Shown: piece after piece, positions 29,001 through 36,848 of the stretch
Position numbering within the stretch: position 1 is the first letter of the stretch
Layout of the letters: the number at the start of each line of letters is the position of its first letter
From: Flavobacterium sp. WV_118_3
GTDB taxonomy: Bacteria > Bacteroidota > Bacteroidia > Flavobacteriales > Flavobacteriaceae
DNA: 64,000 nucleotides
Reading direction: 5' to 3'
Assembly (NCBI RefSeq): GCF_039778605.1
Contig: NZ_CP156060.1
Span: 3,038,001 to 3,102,000, forward strand
Made by a program: the position numbers and the translations under genes
Notes under the pieces: generated by a model
The model's input: the letters and a program-made list of their open reading frames with translations, nothing else
Told to the model about the DNA's origin: nothing
The model's database searches: none

Positions 29001-29153
29001 TACCGCTTTATTGGTAAAGGTTATGGCCAGAATTTTTTTATACGCATCATTCGAGTCGGCTGTCAACAAAATTTTAAGATACTCTTTTACAAGCGTATAG
29101 GTTTTTCCCGATCCGGCGGAAGCGTCATAAATTGAAAAAGCAGTTTTCTCCAC
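26001..29153 (-). CDS. UvrD/RecB-family helicase-nuclease, AddA-like
   Basis: A 1050-residue superfamily 1A helicase with a C-terminal RecB-type nuclease. Helicase motifs in order: Walker A DASAGSGKTYTLV near residue 9, FTNKAVEEMKTRI, Walker B DEFQDTSEMQW, VGDPKQSIYRWRGG, KNYRSYSEI, MTIHKSKGLEFPVVIFPF and VALTRAEEQLYI. The nuclease is seen as FGNILHEIL, KPDRVV, LDYKTGAH and RQLEEYELAL (His, Asp, Asp-Lys and Gln/Tyr). This is the expected motor subunit of an AddAB complex for double-strand-break end processing. Unusually, kbl and ompA lie between it and the AddB-like gene. Confidence 0.92.
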   Translation of the reverse strand: MEKTAFSIYDASAGSGKTYTLVKEYLKILLTADSNDAYKKILAITFTNKAVEEMKTRIVNGLSEFSKPDTNDKALELMKDISAETRLSLATIQDKSKAIIKNIIHNYASFDISTIDKFTHKVIRAFAHDLNLPVTFDVSLETDSLLMEAVDAIVAKAGEENELTNLLVDFSVDKTDNDRSWDVTGELLDVGRLLLNENNRNEIHNFEDKSIGEFLEVKAKLKEAVSHLDADSVAKADEAMALIESKGIDLKSFSRGTFPNHLGYIQKGELKSSHKKFREIDDIAVNKTAKDKDVIESISGELIAILGAVYKNYEKKNFYTAFLKNITPLSLLNSISQELERIQKEQNILSISEFNAIIYKEIQNQPAPFIYERLGERYRHFFIDEFQDTSEMQWHNLIPLIDNALASEDLSGVRGSLMIVGDPKQSIYRWRGGKAEQFIALSKCHNPFSNPDKKLVRLEKNYRSYSEIIQFNNAFFAMLADEFSNEDYQDLYRNHSRQENNSKIGGYVNISFIPEVTEVSDEDGEETNDKEQLYLKATLKTIYEVAAKGYAYKDIVLLTRKRSSGVALANYLTENGIKILSSETLLIENATEVRLILNVLRYLKNNNDKEAKAAFLYFVARYRQNQLQIHDCIEQGMQQETEVALESWLRELGIEISFDECRKKSLYETVEIIIAVFIKEKSTISYVQYFLDLVLERDVRTQYGIADFLDYWEKNGSKFSIPSPEGNNAVRIMTIHKSKGLEFPVVIFPFAEENYAAAPRNKMWLEMEEDEFAISRALVDAKKEVSEYGGKAAEVYEEKSQQDILDNINVLYVALTRAEEQLYIISGRNVSSKGELQNNMSSFFIKYLDFQGVYNEDSMVFEFGEPNRQSVGGSYTDTQQLIVEVNEKLNPKAIKIAQREALMWGTTQEKAIEFGNILHEILSFIKTKNDIPLALIKAQETGLIVRMQKETVEQTLHTIVDHEELGLFFEEADAVYNEQSIIKKDSRTIKPDRVVIRGKTAYLLDYKTGAHQAKYARQLEEYELALQEMGFEVAKKTLVYIGETLNVIHL

Positions 29154-29229
29154 AATTAAGAAATGTTTATATTGGCATTACCAATATCGGAATAGAAAAT
29201 TACTATTTTTTATTCCAAAGTATAATTTA

Positions 29230-29237
29230 TAATTTTG
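29230..29237 (+). promoter_or_regulatory. -7 promoter box of sod
   Basis: TAATTTTG matches TAnnTTTG exactly, 35 nt upstream of the sod ATG in an AT-rich gap. No -33 TTG is at the right distance. Confidence 0.5.
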
Positions 29238-29272
29238 AATAAAATTAATACTAATCTTTAAATAAAAAGACT

Positions 29273-29881
29273 ATGGCTTTCGAATTACCAAAACTTCCAT
29301 ATGCTTATGACGCCTTAGAGCCTCATATTGATGCCCGTACAATGGAGATTCACCATTCTAAACATCACAATGCTTATACTACGAATTTAAACGCTGCAAT
29401 TGCCGGAACCGATTTAGAAGGCAAAACGATTGAAGAAATCCTTAACGGTCTTGATTTGTCTAAAGCAGCTGTTCGTAATAATGGTGGTGGTTTTTACAAT
29501 CACAATTTATTCTGGGAAGTAATGTCGCCAAACGGTGGCGGATTACCAACTGGAGAATTAGCAGACGCGATCAACGCTTCTTTTGGTTCTTTTGACGAAT
29601 TTAAAGCACAGTTTTCAAAAGCTGGCGCAACACAATTTGGTTCCGGATGGGCATGGCTATGTGTTCAGAAAGGTGGAAAACTGGATGTTTGTGGCACTCC
29701 AAATCAGGACAACCCGTTAATGCCCGGTATCGGATGTGGCGGAACTCCTATTTTAGGAATGGACGTTTGGGAACATGCTTACTATTTGCACTATCAAAAC
29801 AGAAGACCGGATTATATTGAGGCGTTTTTCAATGTGATTAACTGGGCTGAAGTAGCAAAACGTTATGCAGCTGCAAAATAA
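29273..29881 (+). CDS. sod: Superoxide dismutase (Mn/Fe family)
   Basis: A 202-residue cytoplasmic enzyme that turns superoxide into peroxide and oxygen. The metal ligands are His27 ([12 protein letters not shown]), His77 (FYNHNLFW), Asp164 and His168 ([11 protein letters not shown]). Gln145-Asp146 (PNQDNP) sits where Mn-type enzymes have their second-sphere Gln, so Mn or cambialistic use is more likely than Fe (inference). A small Gly/Cys-containing segment, [11 protein letters not shown], sits just before the last ligands. The gene is monocistronic, with its own promoter box and terminator. Confidence 0.95.
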   Translation: MAFELPKLPYAYDALEPHIDARTMEIHHSKHHNAYTTNLNAAIAGTDLEGKTIEEILNGLDLSKAAVRNNGGGFYNHNLFWEVMSPNGGGLPTGELADAINASFGSFDEFKAQFSKAGATQFGSGWAWLCVQKGGKLDVCGTPNQDNPLMPGIGCGGTPILGMDVWEHAYYLHYQNRRPDYIEAFFNVINWAEVAKRYAAAK

Positions 29882-29904
29882 TCTAAAATAGCAACTACAA
29901 ATAG

Positions 29905-29933
29905 CCCCGATGGTACTACTGTCGGGGTTTTTT
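29905..29933 (+). terminator. Terminator after sod
   Basis: CCCCGA (29905-29910) pairs with TCGGGG (29922-29927), extendable by a T-G pair, followed by TTTTTTATT. Confidence 0.85.
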
Positions 29934-29947
29934 ATTGATCCTAAAAT

Positions 29948-29977
29948 AAAAAGGTGGAATAGAATTCCACCCTTTTT
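29948..29977. terminator. Second hairpin between sod and the PurF-like gene
   Basis: AAAAAGGTGGAAT pairs with ATTCCACCCTTTTT with one extra C. The A run and T run on opposite sides allow termination in either direction, serving as backup for sod and possibly, about 130 nt past its stop, for the minus-strand PurF-like gene. Confidence 0.7.
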
Positions 29978-30108
29978 GCCCCAAATCTACCATAAACTTA
30001 ACCTACTAATGCTATGGTGATACAAATGTATTGTCAATGCTTTTTGCTATCAAAAAAATCAGATTATCTACTAATAAATTCGATAAAAAGCGTGTTTTTA
30101 ACTACTTG

Positions 30109-32007
30109 TTAGTATGCGCGGGCGTCCTTACCTTCGTAAAAATTCATAAAAGCACGGTTCACTACGCGATTACCACCATTGGTTGGATAGTCACCTGTGA
30201 AATACCAATCCCCTAAATTTTTCGAACAAGCCGTGTGTAAATTCGCCACGGTCTGGAAAATGATTTTCACTTCAGCATTAACATCCGAAGAGGTTAGCAT
30301 CTCAGCTATCTTATCCGAAATTTCCTGATCCGTAAACGGTGCATAAATTTCTTTTACATAGTTGACCACTTCACTATCCGGGAAGTTTTCCTGCGCTTTT
30401 GATTTTTGGTACACTTCGTCTACCAAATGGTATAGATTGCGTTCTTTTAACAACTCTAATGTCGCCTGAAAAGCGATTAAACCTTCCAACTTCGCCATGT
30501 CAATTCCGTAACAATCCGGATAACGGATTTGCGGTGCCGAAGAGACAATTACGATTTTCTTCGGGTGCAAACGATCCATCATCTTGATAATACTCTTTTT
30601 TAAGGTTGTTCCCCGTACAATACTATCATCGATGATCACCAGATTATCACTTGGTTTGATCACACCATAAGTTACATCGTATACGTGCGCTACCAAATCG
30701 TCGCGACTACTATCTTCGGTAATAAAGGTGCGGAGTTTCGCATCTTTAATCGCTACTTTTTCGGTTCGGAGTTTTACCGATAAAATCTCCTGTAATTTTT
30801 CGGCGGTCAACGCTTCTTTATTCGCTAAAATATCAGAAATCTTACGTTGGTTCAAAAAGTCCTGTGCGGCTTCAACCATTCCGTAAAAAGAGGTTTCTGC
30901 CGTATTTGGAATATACGAAAACACCGTATTATCGGTATCGTTTCCGATGGCTTCCAGAACCGCCGGCATGATCAATTTTCCTAATTCTTTACGTTCCTGA
31001 TAAATTTCGGCATCACTTCCTCTGGAGAAATAAATTCTTTCGAACGAACAGGCTTTTAACGGTAAGGCTTCGCGAATTTGCTCGTCCAGTACGCGTCCGT
31101 CTTTTTTAACGATAATCGCATGTCCCGGTGTGATTTCACGGATAGCTTCAAACGGCACATTAAATACGGTTTGAATTACCGGTCTTTCGGATGCCACAAC
31201 TACGATTTCGTCGTCCTGATAATAGAATGCCGGACGGATTCCAGCCGGATCACGGGTTACAAATGCATCGCCATGCCCTAAAAGTCCCGCCATAGCATAG
31301 CCACCGTCCCAGTTTTTGGACGCGCGTCGTAAAATACGGGCAATGTCCAAACGTTCTGCAATTTCCGGTGACGCTTCTCTTTTACTTAATCCTTCGTTTT
31401 TACATTGCTGGTACAAATCGGTTACTTCATCATCCAAAAAGTGTCCGATTTTTTCCATTACAGTAACAGTATCGGCCATTTCTTTTGGATGTTGTCCCAA
31501 TCGAACCAAATCGTCGAACAATTCTTTAACATTGGTCATGTTAAAATTTCCGGCTACAATCAGGTTGCGATGCATCCAGTTGTTCTGACGTAAAAACGGG
31601 TGCACACTTTCGATACTGTTTTTACCAAAAGTTCCATAGCGTACGTGTCCTAAAAACAATTCTCCGATATATGGAATTTCCTGTTTTTGCAAATCCACGT
31701 TGTCGTTATACTCCGGATGCGCGGTCAATTCTTCGTTAATACGCTGATTGATTTGCGCAAAAATATCCTGAATCGGCTGCGACTGATTGGAACGGATTCT
31801 GCTAATGTAGCGCTCTCCCGGTTCCACATCCAGTTTAATACTTGCCAAACCGGCTCCATCCTGTCCTCTGTTATGTTGCTTCTCCATTAAGAGATACATT
31901 TTCTGTATTCCGTAGAATGCAGAACCATATTTTTCTTTATAAAAGGATAATGGTTTTTTTAATCGTAAAAGGGCAATGCCACACTCGTGTTTTATTGCGT
32001 CACTCAT
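30109..32007 (-). CDS. Long-form amidophosphoribosyltransferase-like protein
   Basis: A 632-residue PurF-family protein, longer than the usual 470-510. PurF makes 5-phosphoribosylamine from PRPP and glutamine, the first step of purine synthesis. The Ntn glutaminase Cys is Cys9 (HECGIALLRL), so an eight-residue propeptide must be removed. HNRGQDGAG and FLGHVRYGTFGKNS mark the glutaminase domain, with an insertion at about residues 55-105. The phosphoribosyltransferase part has YFSRGSDAEIYQERKELG and the PRPP loop VIIDDSIVRGTTLKKS, then YPDCYGIDM. The last ~110 residues form an extra helical tail. Whether this is the main PurF or a second paralogue cannot be judged here. A PfkB kinase lies just upstream. 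Confidence 0.85.
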   Translation of the reverse strand: MSDAIKHECGIALLRLKKPLSFYKEKYGSAFYGIQKMYLLMEKQHNRGQDGAGLASIKLDVEPGERYISRIRSNQSQPIQDIFAQINQRINEELTAHPEYNDNVDLQKQEIPYIGELFLGHVRYGTFGKNSIESVHPFLRQNNWMHRNLIVAGNFNMTNVKELFDDLVRLGQHPKEMADTVTVMEKIGHFLDDEVTDLYQQCKNEGLSKREASPEIAERLDIARILRRASKNWDGGYAMAGLLGHGDAFVTRDPAGIRPAFYYQDDEIVVVASERPVIQTVFNVPFEAIREITPGHAIIVKKDGRVLDEQIREALPLKACSFERIYFSRGSDAEIYQERKELGKLIMPAVLEAIGNDTDNTVFSYIPNTAETSFYGMVEAAQDFLNQRKISDILANKEALTAEKLQEILSVKLRTEKVAIKDAKLRTFITEDSSRDDLVAHVYDVTYGVIKPSDNLVIIDDSIVRGTTLKKSIIKMMDRLHPKKIVIVSSAPQIRYPDCYGIDMAKLEGLIAFQATLELLKERNLYHLVDEVYQKSKAQENFPDSEVVNYVKEIYAPFTDQEISDKIAEMLTSSDVNAEVKIIFQTVANLHTACSKNLGDWYFTGDYPTNGGNRVVNRAFMNFYEGKDARAY

Positions 32008-32033
32008 AGTTGTTGTGTTGTTGTTGTGTATTA

Positions 32034-32059
32034 ATAAAAAAAGCCCCGTTTCGAGGCTT
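32034..32059 (-). terminator. Terminator between the PfkB kinase and the PurF-like gene
   Basis: AAGCCCCG (32041-32048) and CGAGGCTT (32052-32059) form an 8-bp stem with one G-U pair; on the minus strand a run of seven T follows. It separates the two minus-strand genes, so the PurF-like gene may need its own promoter. Confidence 0.85.
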
Positions 32060-32071
32060 CGGATGTTTCCG

Positions 32072-33001
32072 TTAATCTTGTAATGCGATGTCGAACTGTG
32101 TCAACGCTTTAAACTGTTGTAGTCGGGATAGTACTTCGTGTTTTTCCAAACGCTCCATACGTTGTGTTCCGAATTCTTCTACACAGAACGAAGCTAAATT
32201 CGAACCGTATACAATTGCATTTTTCATATTGCCAAACGAAATGTTTTCGCTTTGTGCAATAAATCCTGAGAATCCACCTGCGAAAGTATCTCCGGCTCCG
32301 GTCGGATCAAAAACTTCCTCCAGCGGTAAAGCCGGCGCAAAGAAAACGTCTTTATCATGGAACAATAACGCGCCGTGTTCTCCTTTTTTGATCACTACAT
32401 ATTTTGGTCCCATTGTATGGATTTTGGCAGCCGCTTTAACCAAGGAATATTCTCCTGATAACTGACGCGCTTCCTCATCGTTAATGGTAATTACATCTAC
32501 TCGTTTCATTACGTCCAGTAATTCCGGTAGTGCACAATCCATCCAGAAATTCATGGTATCCAATACCACCAACTTCGGACGTGTTGTCATCTGATCCAGA
32601 ACACTGCTTTGTACAATTGGGTGCAGGTTTCCTAACATCACCACATCGGCATCGGTATAATCGGCCGGTACTTTCGGTTGGAAATCAGCCAGTACATTTA
32701 ATTGGGTATCTAAGGTATCTCTGGAATTCAAATCGTTATGGTAACGTCCGCTCCAAAAGAACGTTTTTCCACCTTTAACCACTTCTACTCCCGAAATATC
32801 GATGTTTTTATTTCGAAGCAAGTCCAAATACGCTTCCGGAAAATCTTCCCCTACTACAGAAACGATAGCTGATTTTATATTAAAAAATGAAGCCGACAAT
32901 CCGATATACGTTGCCGCTCCACCTAGAATCTTGTCAGTTTTTCCGAATGGCGTTTCAATCGCATCAAACGCAACGGTACCTACAATTAATAGTTTGTTCA
33001 T
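32072..33001 (-). CDS. PfkB-family carbohydrate/nucleoside kinase
   Basis: A 309-residue ribokinase-superfamily kinase. Features: the N-terminal substrate motif GTVAFDAIETPFG and LGGAATYIGLSASF, then SVVGEDFPEAYL, NLHPIVQ, TINDEEARQLSG and the C-terminal signature DPTGAGDTFAGGFSGF with the catalytic Asp and anion hole. The substrate cannot be read from sequence; ribose, adenosine or inosine would fit the neighbouring PurF-like and purN genes (inference). The start at 33001 matches the family's first strand. Confidence 0.9.
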   Translation of the reverse strand: MNKLLIVGTVAFDAIETPFGKTDKILGGAATYIGLSASFFNIKSAIVSVVGEDFPEAYLDLLRNKNIDISGVEVVKGGKTFFWSGRYHNDLNSRDTLDTQLNVLADFQPKVPADYTDADVVMLGNLHPIVQSSVLDQMTTRPKLVVLDTMNFWMDCALPELLDVMKRVDVITINDEEARQLSGEYSLVKAAAKIHTMGPKYVVIKKGEHGALLFHDKDVFFAPALPLEEVFDPTGAGDTFAGGFSGFIAQSENISFGNMKNAIVYGSNLASFCVEEFGTQRMERLEKHEVLSRLQQFKALTQFDIALQD

Positions 33002-33100
33002 AAAACGTGTTGAAAATTAGGGTGCAAATATACTTCATAAGTTTCAGAGTTGCAACGGTTCAGCCTCACAAAGTAATCGTAAAGTTTTACAAAACTGTGC

Positions 33101-33577
33101 TTAGTCGTGCTGCACTTTTTCGTAATAGGTATCTACCGAAAGTTTTTCCTGTTGCGAAGCCATGACCGCCAATTGATCACAACGCTCATTTTGAGGATGA
33201 TTACTATGTCCTTTGATCCATCTGAAATCGACACGGTGCTTGCGGTATATCTTTAGAAAACGCATCCACAGGTCGGGATTTTTCTTACCGTCGAAGTTTT
33301 TCTTTTCCCATCCGAAGACCCATCCTTTTAAAACGGAATCGACCACATATTTGGAATCCGAAACTACCAAAACACTTGTTCCCTGTATTTTAAGTTTTTC
33401 CAAACCAACAATTACCGCCAGCAATTCCATTCGATTATTCGTTGTTAGCCGGAATCCTTCGTAAAATTCTTTTTTATACGGTTTACCAACCCATTCCAGG
33501 ATTACACCATAACCGCCCGGGCCGGGATTTCCTTTGGCTGCGCCGTCTGTATATATATGTACTTCGTGAGAATTCAA
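33101..33577 (-). CDS. rnhA: Ribonuclease H1
   Basis: A 158-residue RNase HI that cuts RNA in RNA-DNA hybrids. The active-site residues are seen in order: Asp in YTDGAAKGNPGPGGYG, Glu in NRMELLAVIVGLE, Asp in VVSDSKYVV and Asp in NERCDQLA, with His in KGHSNHPQN. It is just downstream of purN with one base between the stop and start codons, so the two are co-transcribed. Confidence 0.95.
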   Translation of the reverse strand: MNSHEVHIYTDGAAKGNPGPGGYGVILEWVGKPYKKEFYEGFRLTTNNRMELLAVIVGLEKLKIQGTSVLVVSDSKYVVDSVLKGWVFGWEKKNFDGKKNPDLWMRFLKIYRKHRVDFRWIKGHSNHPQNERCDQLAVMASQQEKLSVDTYYEKVQHD

Positions 33578-33578
33578 A

Positions 33579-34142
33579 TTATGCTTTTAATAGGTTTTCA
33601 ATTACTGTCGGAAAATGTTCGTGTTCCAGTTCGTGAACTTTGGCCGCGATGGCTTCTGGTGTGGTACAATCTTCCACCGATACGGTTGCCTGAAACACAA
33701 TACCGCCTTCGTCATAGTGTTCGTTTACATAATGTATGGTAATTCCGGTTTCTTTTTCGCCATTTTCGAGTATGGCACGGTGTACATTCATTCCATACAT
33801 TCCTTTTCCACCATATTTTGGCAATAAGGCCGGATGAATGTTAATTATTTTCCCCGGATAATGTTCGATAATCGATTCCGGAAACTTCCAAAGGAAACCT
33901 GCCAAAACGATTAAATTGGGATCGATCGCGTCAATTTTTGCCAAAACCGTACCGTCGGAAAGCGCATTTTTGTCGAAAACAACAGTCGAAATTCCTAAAT
34001 TTTGGGATTTCTCCAACACTTTTGCGTCCGGTTTGTTCGAAAAAACAGCCGAAACAACCCCTGAATTACTATTTTTAAAGTGTAAAATTATTTTTTCTGC
34101 ATTGCTTCCCGAACCCGAGGCAAATATGACGATCTTTCTCAT
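33579..34142 (-). CDS. purN: Phosphoribosylglycinamide formyltransferase
   Basis: A 187-residue enzyme that formylates glycinamide ribonucleotide with 10-formyltetrahydrofolate in purine synthesis. Motifs: FASGSGSNAEKII at the N-terminus, LAGFLWKFPE, the catalytic Asn and His in INIHPALLPKYGGKGMYG, and the Asp in HYVNEHYDEGGIVFQ. It diverges from acpP across 174 nt of AT-rich DNA and is followed directly by rnhA. Confidence 0.95.
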   Translation of the reverse strand: MRKIVIFASGSGSNAEKIILHFKNSNSGVVSAVFSNKPDAKVLEKSQNLGISTVVFDKNALSDGTVLAKIDAIDPNLIVLAGFLWKFPESIIEHYPGKIINIHPALLPKYGGKGMYGMNVHRAILENGEKETGITIHYVNEHYDEGGIVFQATVSVEDCTTPEAIAAKVHELEHEHFPTVIENLLKA

Positions 34143-34257
34143 TTATCCTTTGTTTTTCAGACCGCAAAAAAAAGAATAATAAATGATATTAAACAGTTTT
34201 TGAGAGCCTTTTCAAATTAATTTTTTATTTTCGTAGCTACATTTATTAACTAAAATG

Positions 34258-34286
34258 TTGTTTTAAAATAAAGTTTTTTATTTTTG
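34258..34286 (+). promoter_or_regulatory. Consensus promoter of acpP
   Basis: TTG (34258-34260), an 18-nt spacer and TATTTTTG (34279-34286) match the Bacteroidota consensus. The box ends 30 nt before the acpP ATG, as expected for a highly expressed gene. Confidence 0.78.
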
Positions 34287-34316
34287 CCAACAAATTAAAT
34301 TTTAAAATTAAAGATT

Positions 34317-34553
34317 ATGTCAGACATTGCATCAAGAGTAAAAGCGATTATCGTAGACAAATTAGGTGTTGACGAAAACGAAGTTGTAACGGAAGCAAGC
34401 TTCACTAACGATTTAGGAGCTGATTCATTAGACACTGTTGAGCTTATTATGGAGTTCGAAAAAGAATTCGATATTCAAATTCCAGATGACCAAGCTGAAA
34501 ACATTTCTACTGTTGGCCAAGCTATCTCTTACATAGAAGAAGCTAAAAAATAA
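34317..34553 (+). CDS. acpP: Acyl carrier protein
   Basis: A 78-residue acidic four-helix protein that carries growing acyl chains on phosphopantetheine. The attachment site is Ser37 in [12 protein letters not shown]. The gene lies directly before fabF, the usual fatty-acid synthesis pair. Between them are 198 nt with two matched hairpins, so acpP can be expressed in excess of fabF. Confidence 0.97.
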   Translation: MSDIASRVKAIIVDKLGVDENEVVTEASFTNDLGADSLDTVELIMEFEKEFDIQIPDDQAENISTVGQAISYIEEAKK

Positions 34554-34566
34554 TAACCTCATTAAT

Positions 34567-34610
34567 CCCATGTATTCCGGTTTTACTGTGAATACATGGG
34601 TGTTATTATT
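34567..34610 (+). terminator. Hairpin after acpP
   Basis: Perfect 11-bp stem (34567-34577 with 34590-34600) with a 12-base loop, followed by TGTTATTATTTTT. It lies 14 nt past the acpP stop and probably ends or attenuates the acpP transcript. Confidence 0.85.
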
Positions 34611-34676
34611 TTTCAACGGTATTTGGTTAAGAAATACAACTGATTGGTAACAATCATTAAATATACTATCAAATTG

Positions 34677-34725
34677 CCCATGTTTCCTTTAGTTTATAAA
34701 AGAAAACAACATGGGTATTTTTGTT
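34677..34725 (+). terminator. Second hairpin before fabF, sharing stem sequence with the first
   Basis: CCCATGTT (34677-34684) pairs with AACATGGG (34708-34715), followed by TATTTTTGTTT. Its outer stem (CCCATGT/ACATGGG) repeats that of the acpP hairpin about 110 nt upstream. It could act as a second terminator. Confidence 0.65.
34716..34723 (+). promoter_or_regulatory. -7 promoter box of fabF, inside the hairpin's T tract
   Basis: TATTTTTG matches the consensus exactly, ends 28 nt before the fabF ATG, and coincides with the T-rich tail of the second hairpin. No -33 TTG is seen. The hairpin would fall in the -33 region of such a promoter. Confidence 0.5.
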
Positions 34726-34751
34726 TAAATTGAAACTATAAAATTGAACGT

Positions 34752-36005
34752 ATGAAATTAAGACGAGTTGTAGTAACAGGATTAGGTGCTCTTACTCCTA
34801 TTGGAAACAATATTCAAGAATACTGGAATGGTCTTATTAACGGTGTAAGCGGAGCCGCTCCAATTACTTATTTTGATGCCTCCAACTTCAAAACACAATT
34901 TGCCTGCGAATTAAAAGGTTTTAATGTTGAGAATTTCATAGATCGTAAAGAAGCTCGAAAAATGGATCGCTATGCACAATATGCAATGGTGGCATCCGAA
35001 GAAGCCGTTAACGATGCGAATTTCAATTTTGATAAATTAGACAAAGACAGAGTAGGTGTGATCTGGGGATCCGGAATTGGCGGATTGGAAACGTTCCAAC
35101 AGGAAGTGACCGATTTTGCGAGAGGTAATGGTATCCCGAAATTCAACCCGTTCTTTATCCCTAAAATGATTGCCGATATTGCAGGCGGTCATATTTCCAT
35201 CAAATATGGTTTTAGAGGACCAAACTTTACTACGGTTTCGGCTTGTGCCTCTTCCACAAATGCGCTTATAGACGCCTTTAACTACATCCGTTTAGGACAT
35301 GCCGATGTAATGGTTACCGGCGGATCTGAAGCAGCTGTAGCTATTGCCGGAATGGGTGGTTTTAACGCCATGCATGCCTTATCAACCCGAAATGATGACC
35401 CAAAAACGGCTTCCCGTCCGATGGACAAAGATCGTGAAGGTTTTGTTTTAGGTGAAGGTGCCGGTGCTTTGATATTGGAAGAATACGATCACGCAGTAGC
35501 CCGTGGCGCCCGAATCTATTGCGAAATAGGCGGCGGTGGTATGTCGGCCGATGCACATCACATTACGGCTCCGCATCCGGAAGGATTTGGTGCAAAAAAT
35601 GTAATGTTAAACTGTTTACGCGATGCCGGTTTACAACCTACCGACGTAGACGGTGTGAATATGCACGGTACATCGACACCTCTTGGTGATATTGCCGAAA
35701 GTAAAGCAATCCAACACGTATTTGGTGAACATGCCTATACCCTAAACCTGAACGCTACCAAATCGATGACCGGTCACTTGTTAGGTGCTGCCGGAGCTAT
35801 AGAAGCCATCGCTTCTATCCTTTCGATTGTACACGGAATCGTTCCGCCAACCATCAACCATTTTACAGACGATGAAAACATCGACAATAAATTGAATTTT
35901 ACTTTTAACCAGGCTCAGAAAAGAGATATGAAAGTGGTTATGAGCAATACATTTGGTTTTGGTGGTCACAATGCTTGTGTACTTGTAAAAAAATTGGATC
36001 TGTAG
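34752..36005 (+). CDS. fabF: Beta-ketoacyl-ACP synthase II
   Basis: A 417-residue condensing enzyme that elongates acyl-ACP with malonyl-ACP. The catalytic triad is visible: Cys165 (TVSACASSTNA), His in MHGTSTPLGD and His in KSMTGHLLGAAGAIEA, and the C-terminal SNTFGFGGHNACVL is intact. The start (MKLRRVVVTGLGALTPIGN) matches the family. It is followed after 7 nt by rnc. Confidence 0.97.
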   Translation: MKLRRVVVTGLGALTPIGNNIQEYWNGLINGVSGAAPITYFDASNFKTQFACELKGFNVENFIDRKEARKMDRYAQYAMVASEEAVNDANFNFDKLDKDRVGVIWGSGIGGLETFQQEVTDFARGNGIPKFNPFFIPKMIADIAGGHISIKYGFRGPNFTTVSACASSTNALIDAFNYIRLGHADVMVTGGSEAAVAIAGMGGFNAMHALSTRNDDPKTASRPMDKDREGFVLGEGAGALILEEYDHAVARGARIYCEIGGGGMSADAHHITAPHPEGFGAKNVMLNCLRDAGLQPTDVDGVNMHGTSTPLGDIAESKAIQHVFGEHAYTLNLNATKSMTGHLLGAAGAIEAIASILSIVHGIVPPTINHFTDDENIDNKLNFTFNQAQKRDMKVVMSNTFGFGGHNACVLVKKLDL

Positions 36006-36012
36006 TCTTGTA

Positions 36013-36753
36013 ATGAGTATTATCAAAAAAATATTTTCAAATTCCCGCTCTAATGAAGACGGGATTTTTTTTGATGAAGTTTCTAAAATACTGGGATTCA
36101 AACCCCTAAACATGATTCATTACCGCAAGGCATTTACCCATCGTTCGATGAATAAATCTGATGATGAGGGCAATCCGATGAACTACGAACGGCTGGAATT
36201 TTTAGGCGATGCCATGCTGGGATCGGTAATTGCGGCACATTTGTTCAATAAAGTTCCAACCGGCGACGAAGGTTATCTGACCAAAATGCGGTCTAAAATT
36301 GTGAGTCGCGAACATTTGAACGAACTCGGCAAAGACCTGAACCTGATCCGACATGTGGAAAGCAAAGTATCGACACAGCACTTTGGCGAAAACATTCACG
36401 GCAATTTATTTGAAGCCTTAATCGGCGCTATTTATCTGGATCGCGGCTTTACCTATTGCGAGAAATTTATCCATAAAAAAGTGATCGTTCCGTATGTGGA
36501 TATTGCCAAACTCGAAGGAAAAGTAATCAGCTACAAAAGCCTGCTTATCGAATGGTGTCAGAAAGAAAAACATACCTTCCAGTACGACGTTTTCGAAGAT
36601 AACGGTAACGAAGGAATCAAATATTTTGGCGTAAAACTAAAGATCGACAATAAAATCATAGCCAAAGCCAGAGCTACTTCCAAGAAAAAGGCCGAGGAAA
36701 AAGCCTCACAACGCGCCTATTTCGCATTACAGGAAAAAATTAACAAAAAGTAA
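36013..36753 (+). CDS. rnc: Ribonuclease III
   Basis: A 246-residue double-strand-specific RNase for rRNA processing and RNA decay. The signature ERLEFLGDAMLGSVIA and the second metal-site Glu/Asp in FEALIGAIYLDRG are present, and residues about 175-243 form the dsRNA-binding domain ending KKKAEEKASQRAYFAL. It is closely linked to fabF (7 nt), consistent with one transcript. Confidence 0.96.
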   Translation: MSIIKKIFSNSRSNEDGIFFDEVSKILGFKPLNMIHYRKAFTHRSMNKSDDEGNPMNYERLEFLGDAMLGSVIAAHLFNKVPTGDEGYLTKMRSKIVSREHLNELGKDLNLIRHVESKVSTQHFGENIHGNLFEALIGAIYLDRGFTYCEKFIHKKVIVPYVDIAKLEGKVISYKSLLIEWCQKEKHTFQYDVFEDNGNEGIKYFGVKLKIDNKIIAKARATSKKKAEEKASQRAYFALQEKINKK

Positions 36754-36848
36754 GTGCAGTCTTTGCTAAATTATCGTTAACAACCTTACTTTCCTGTTTT
36801 TTAAATCTTTAATGTAGTATCTTTACCCTTGGATTTTTTTCAAAGAAT

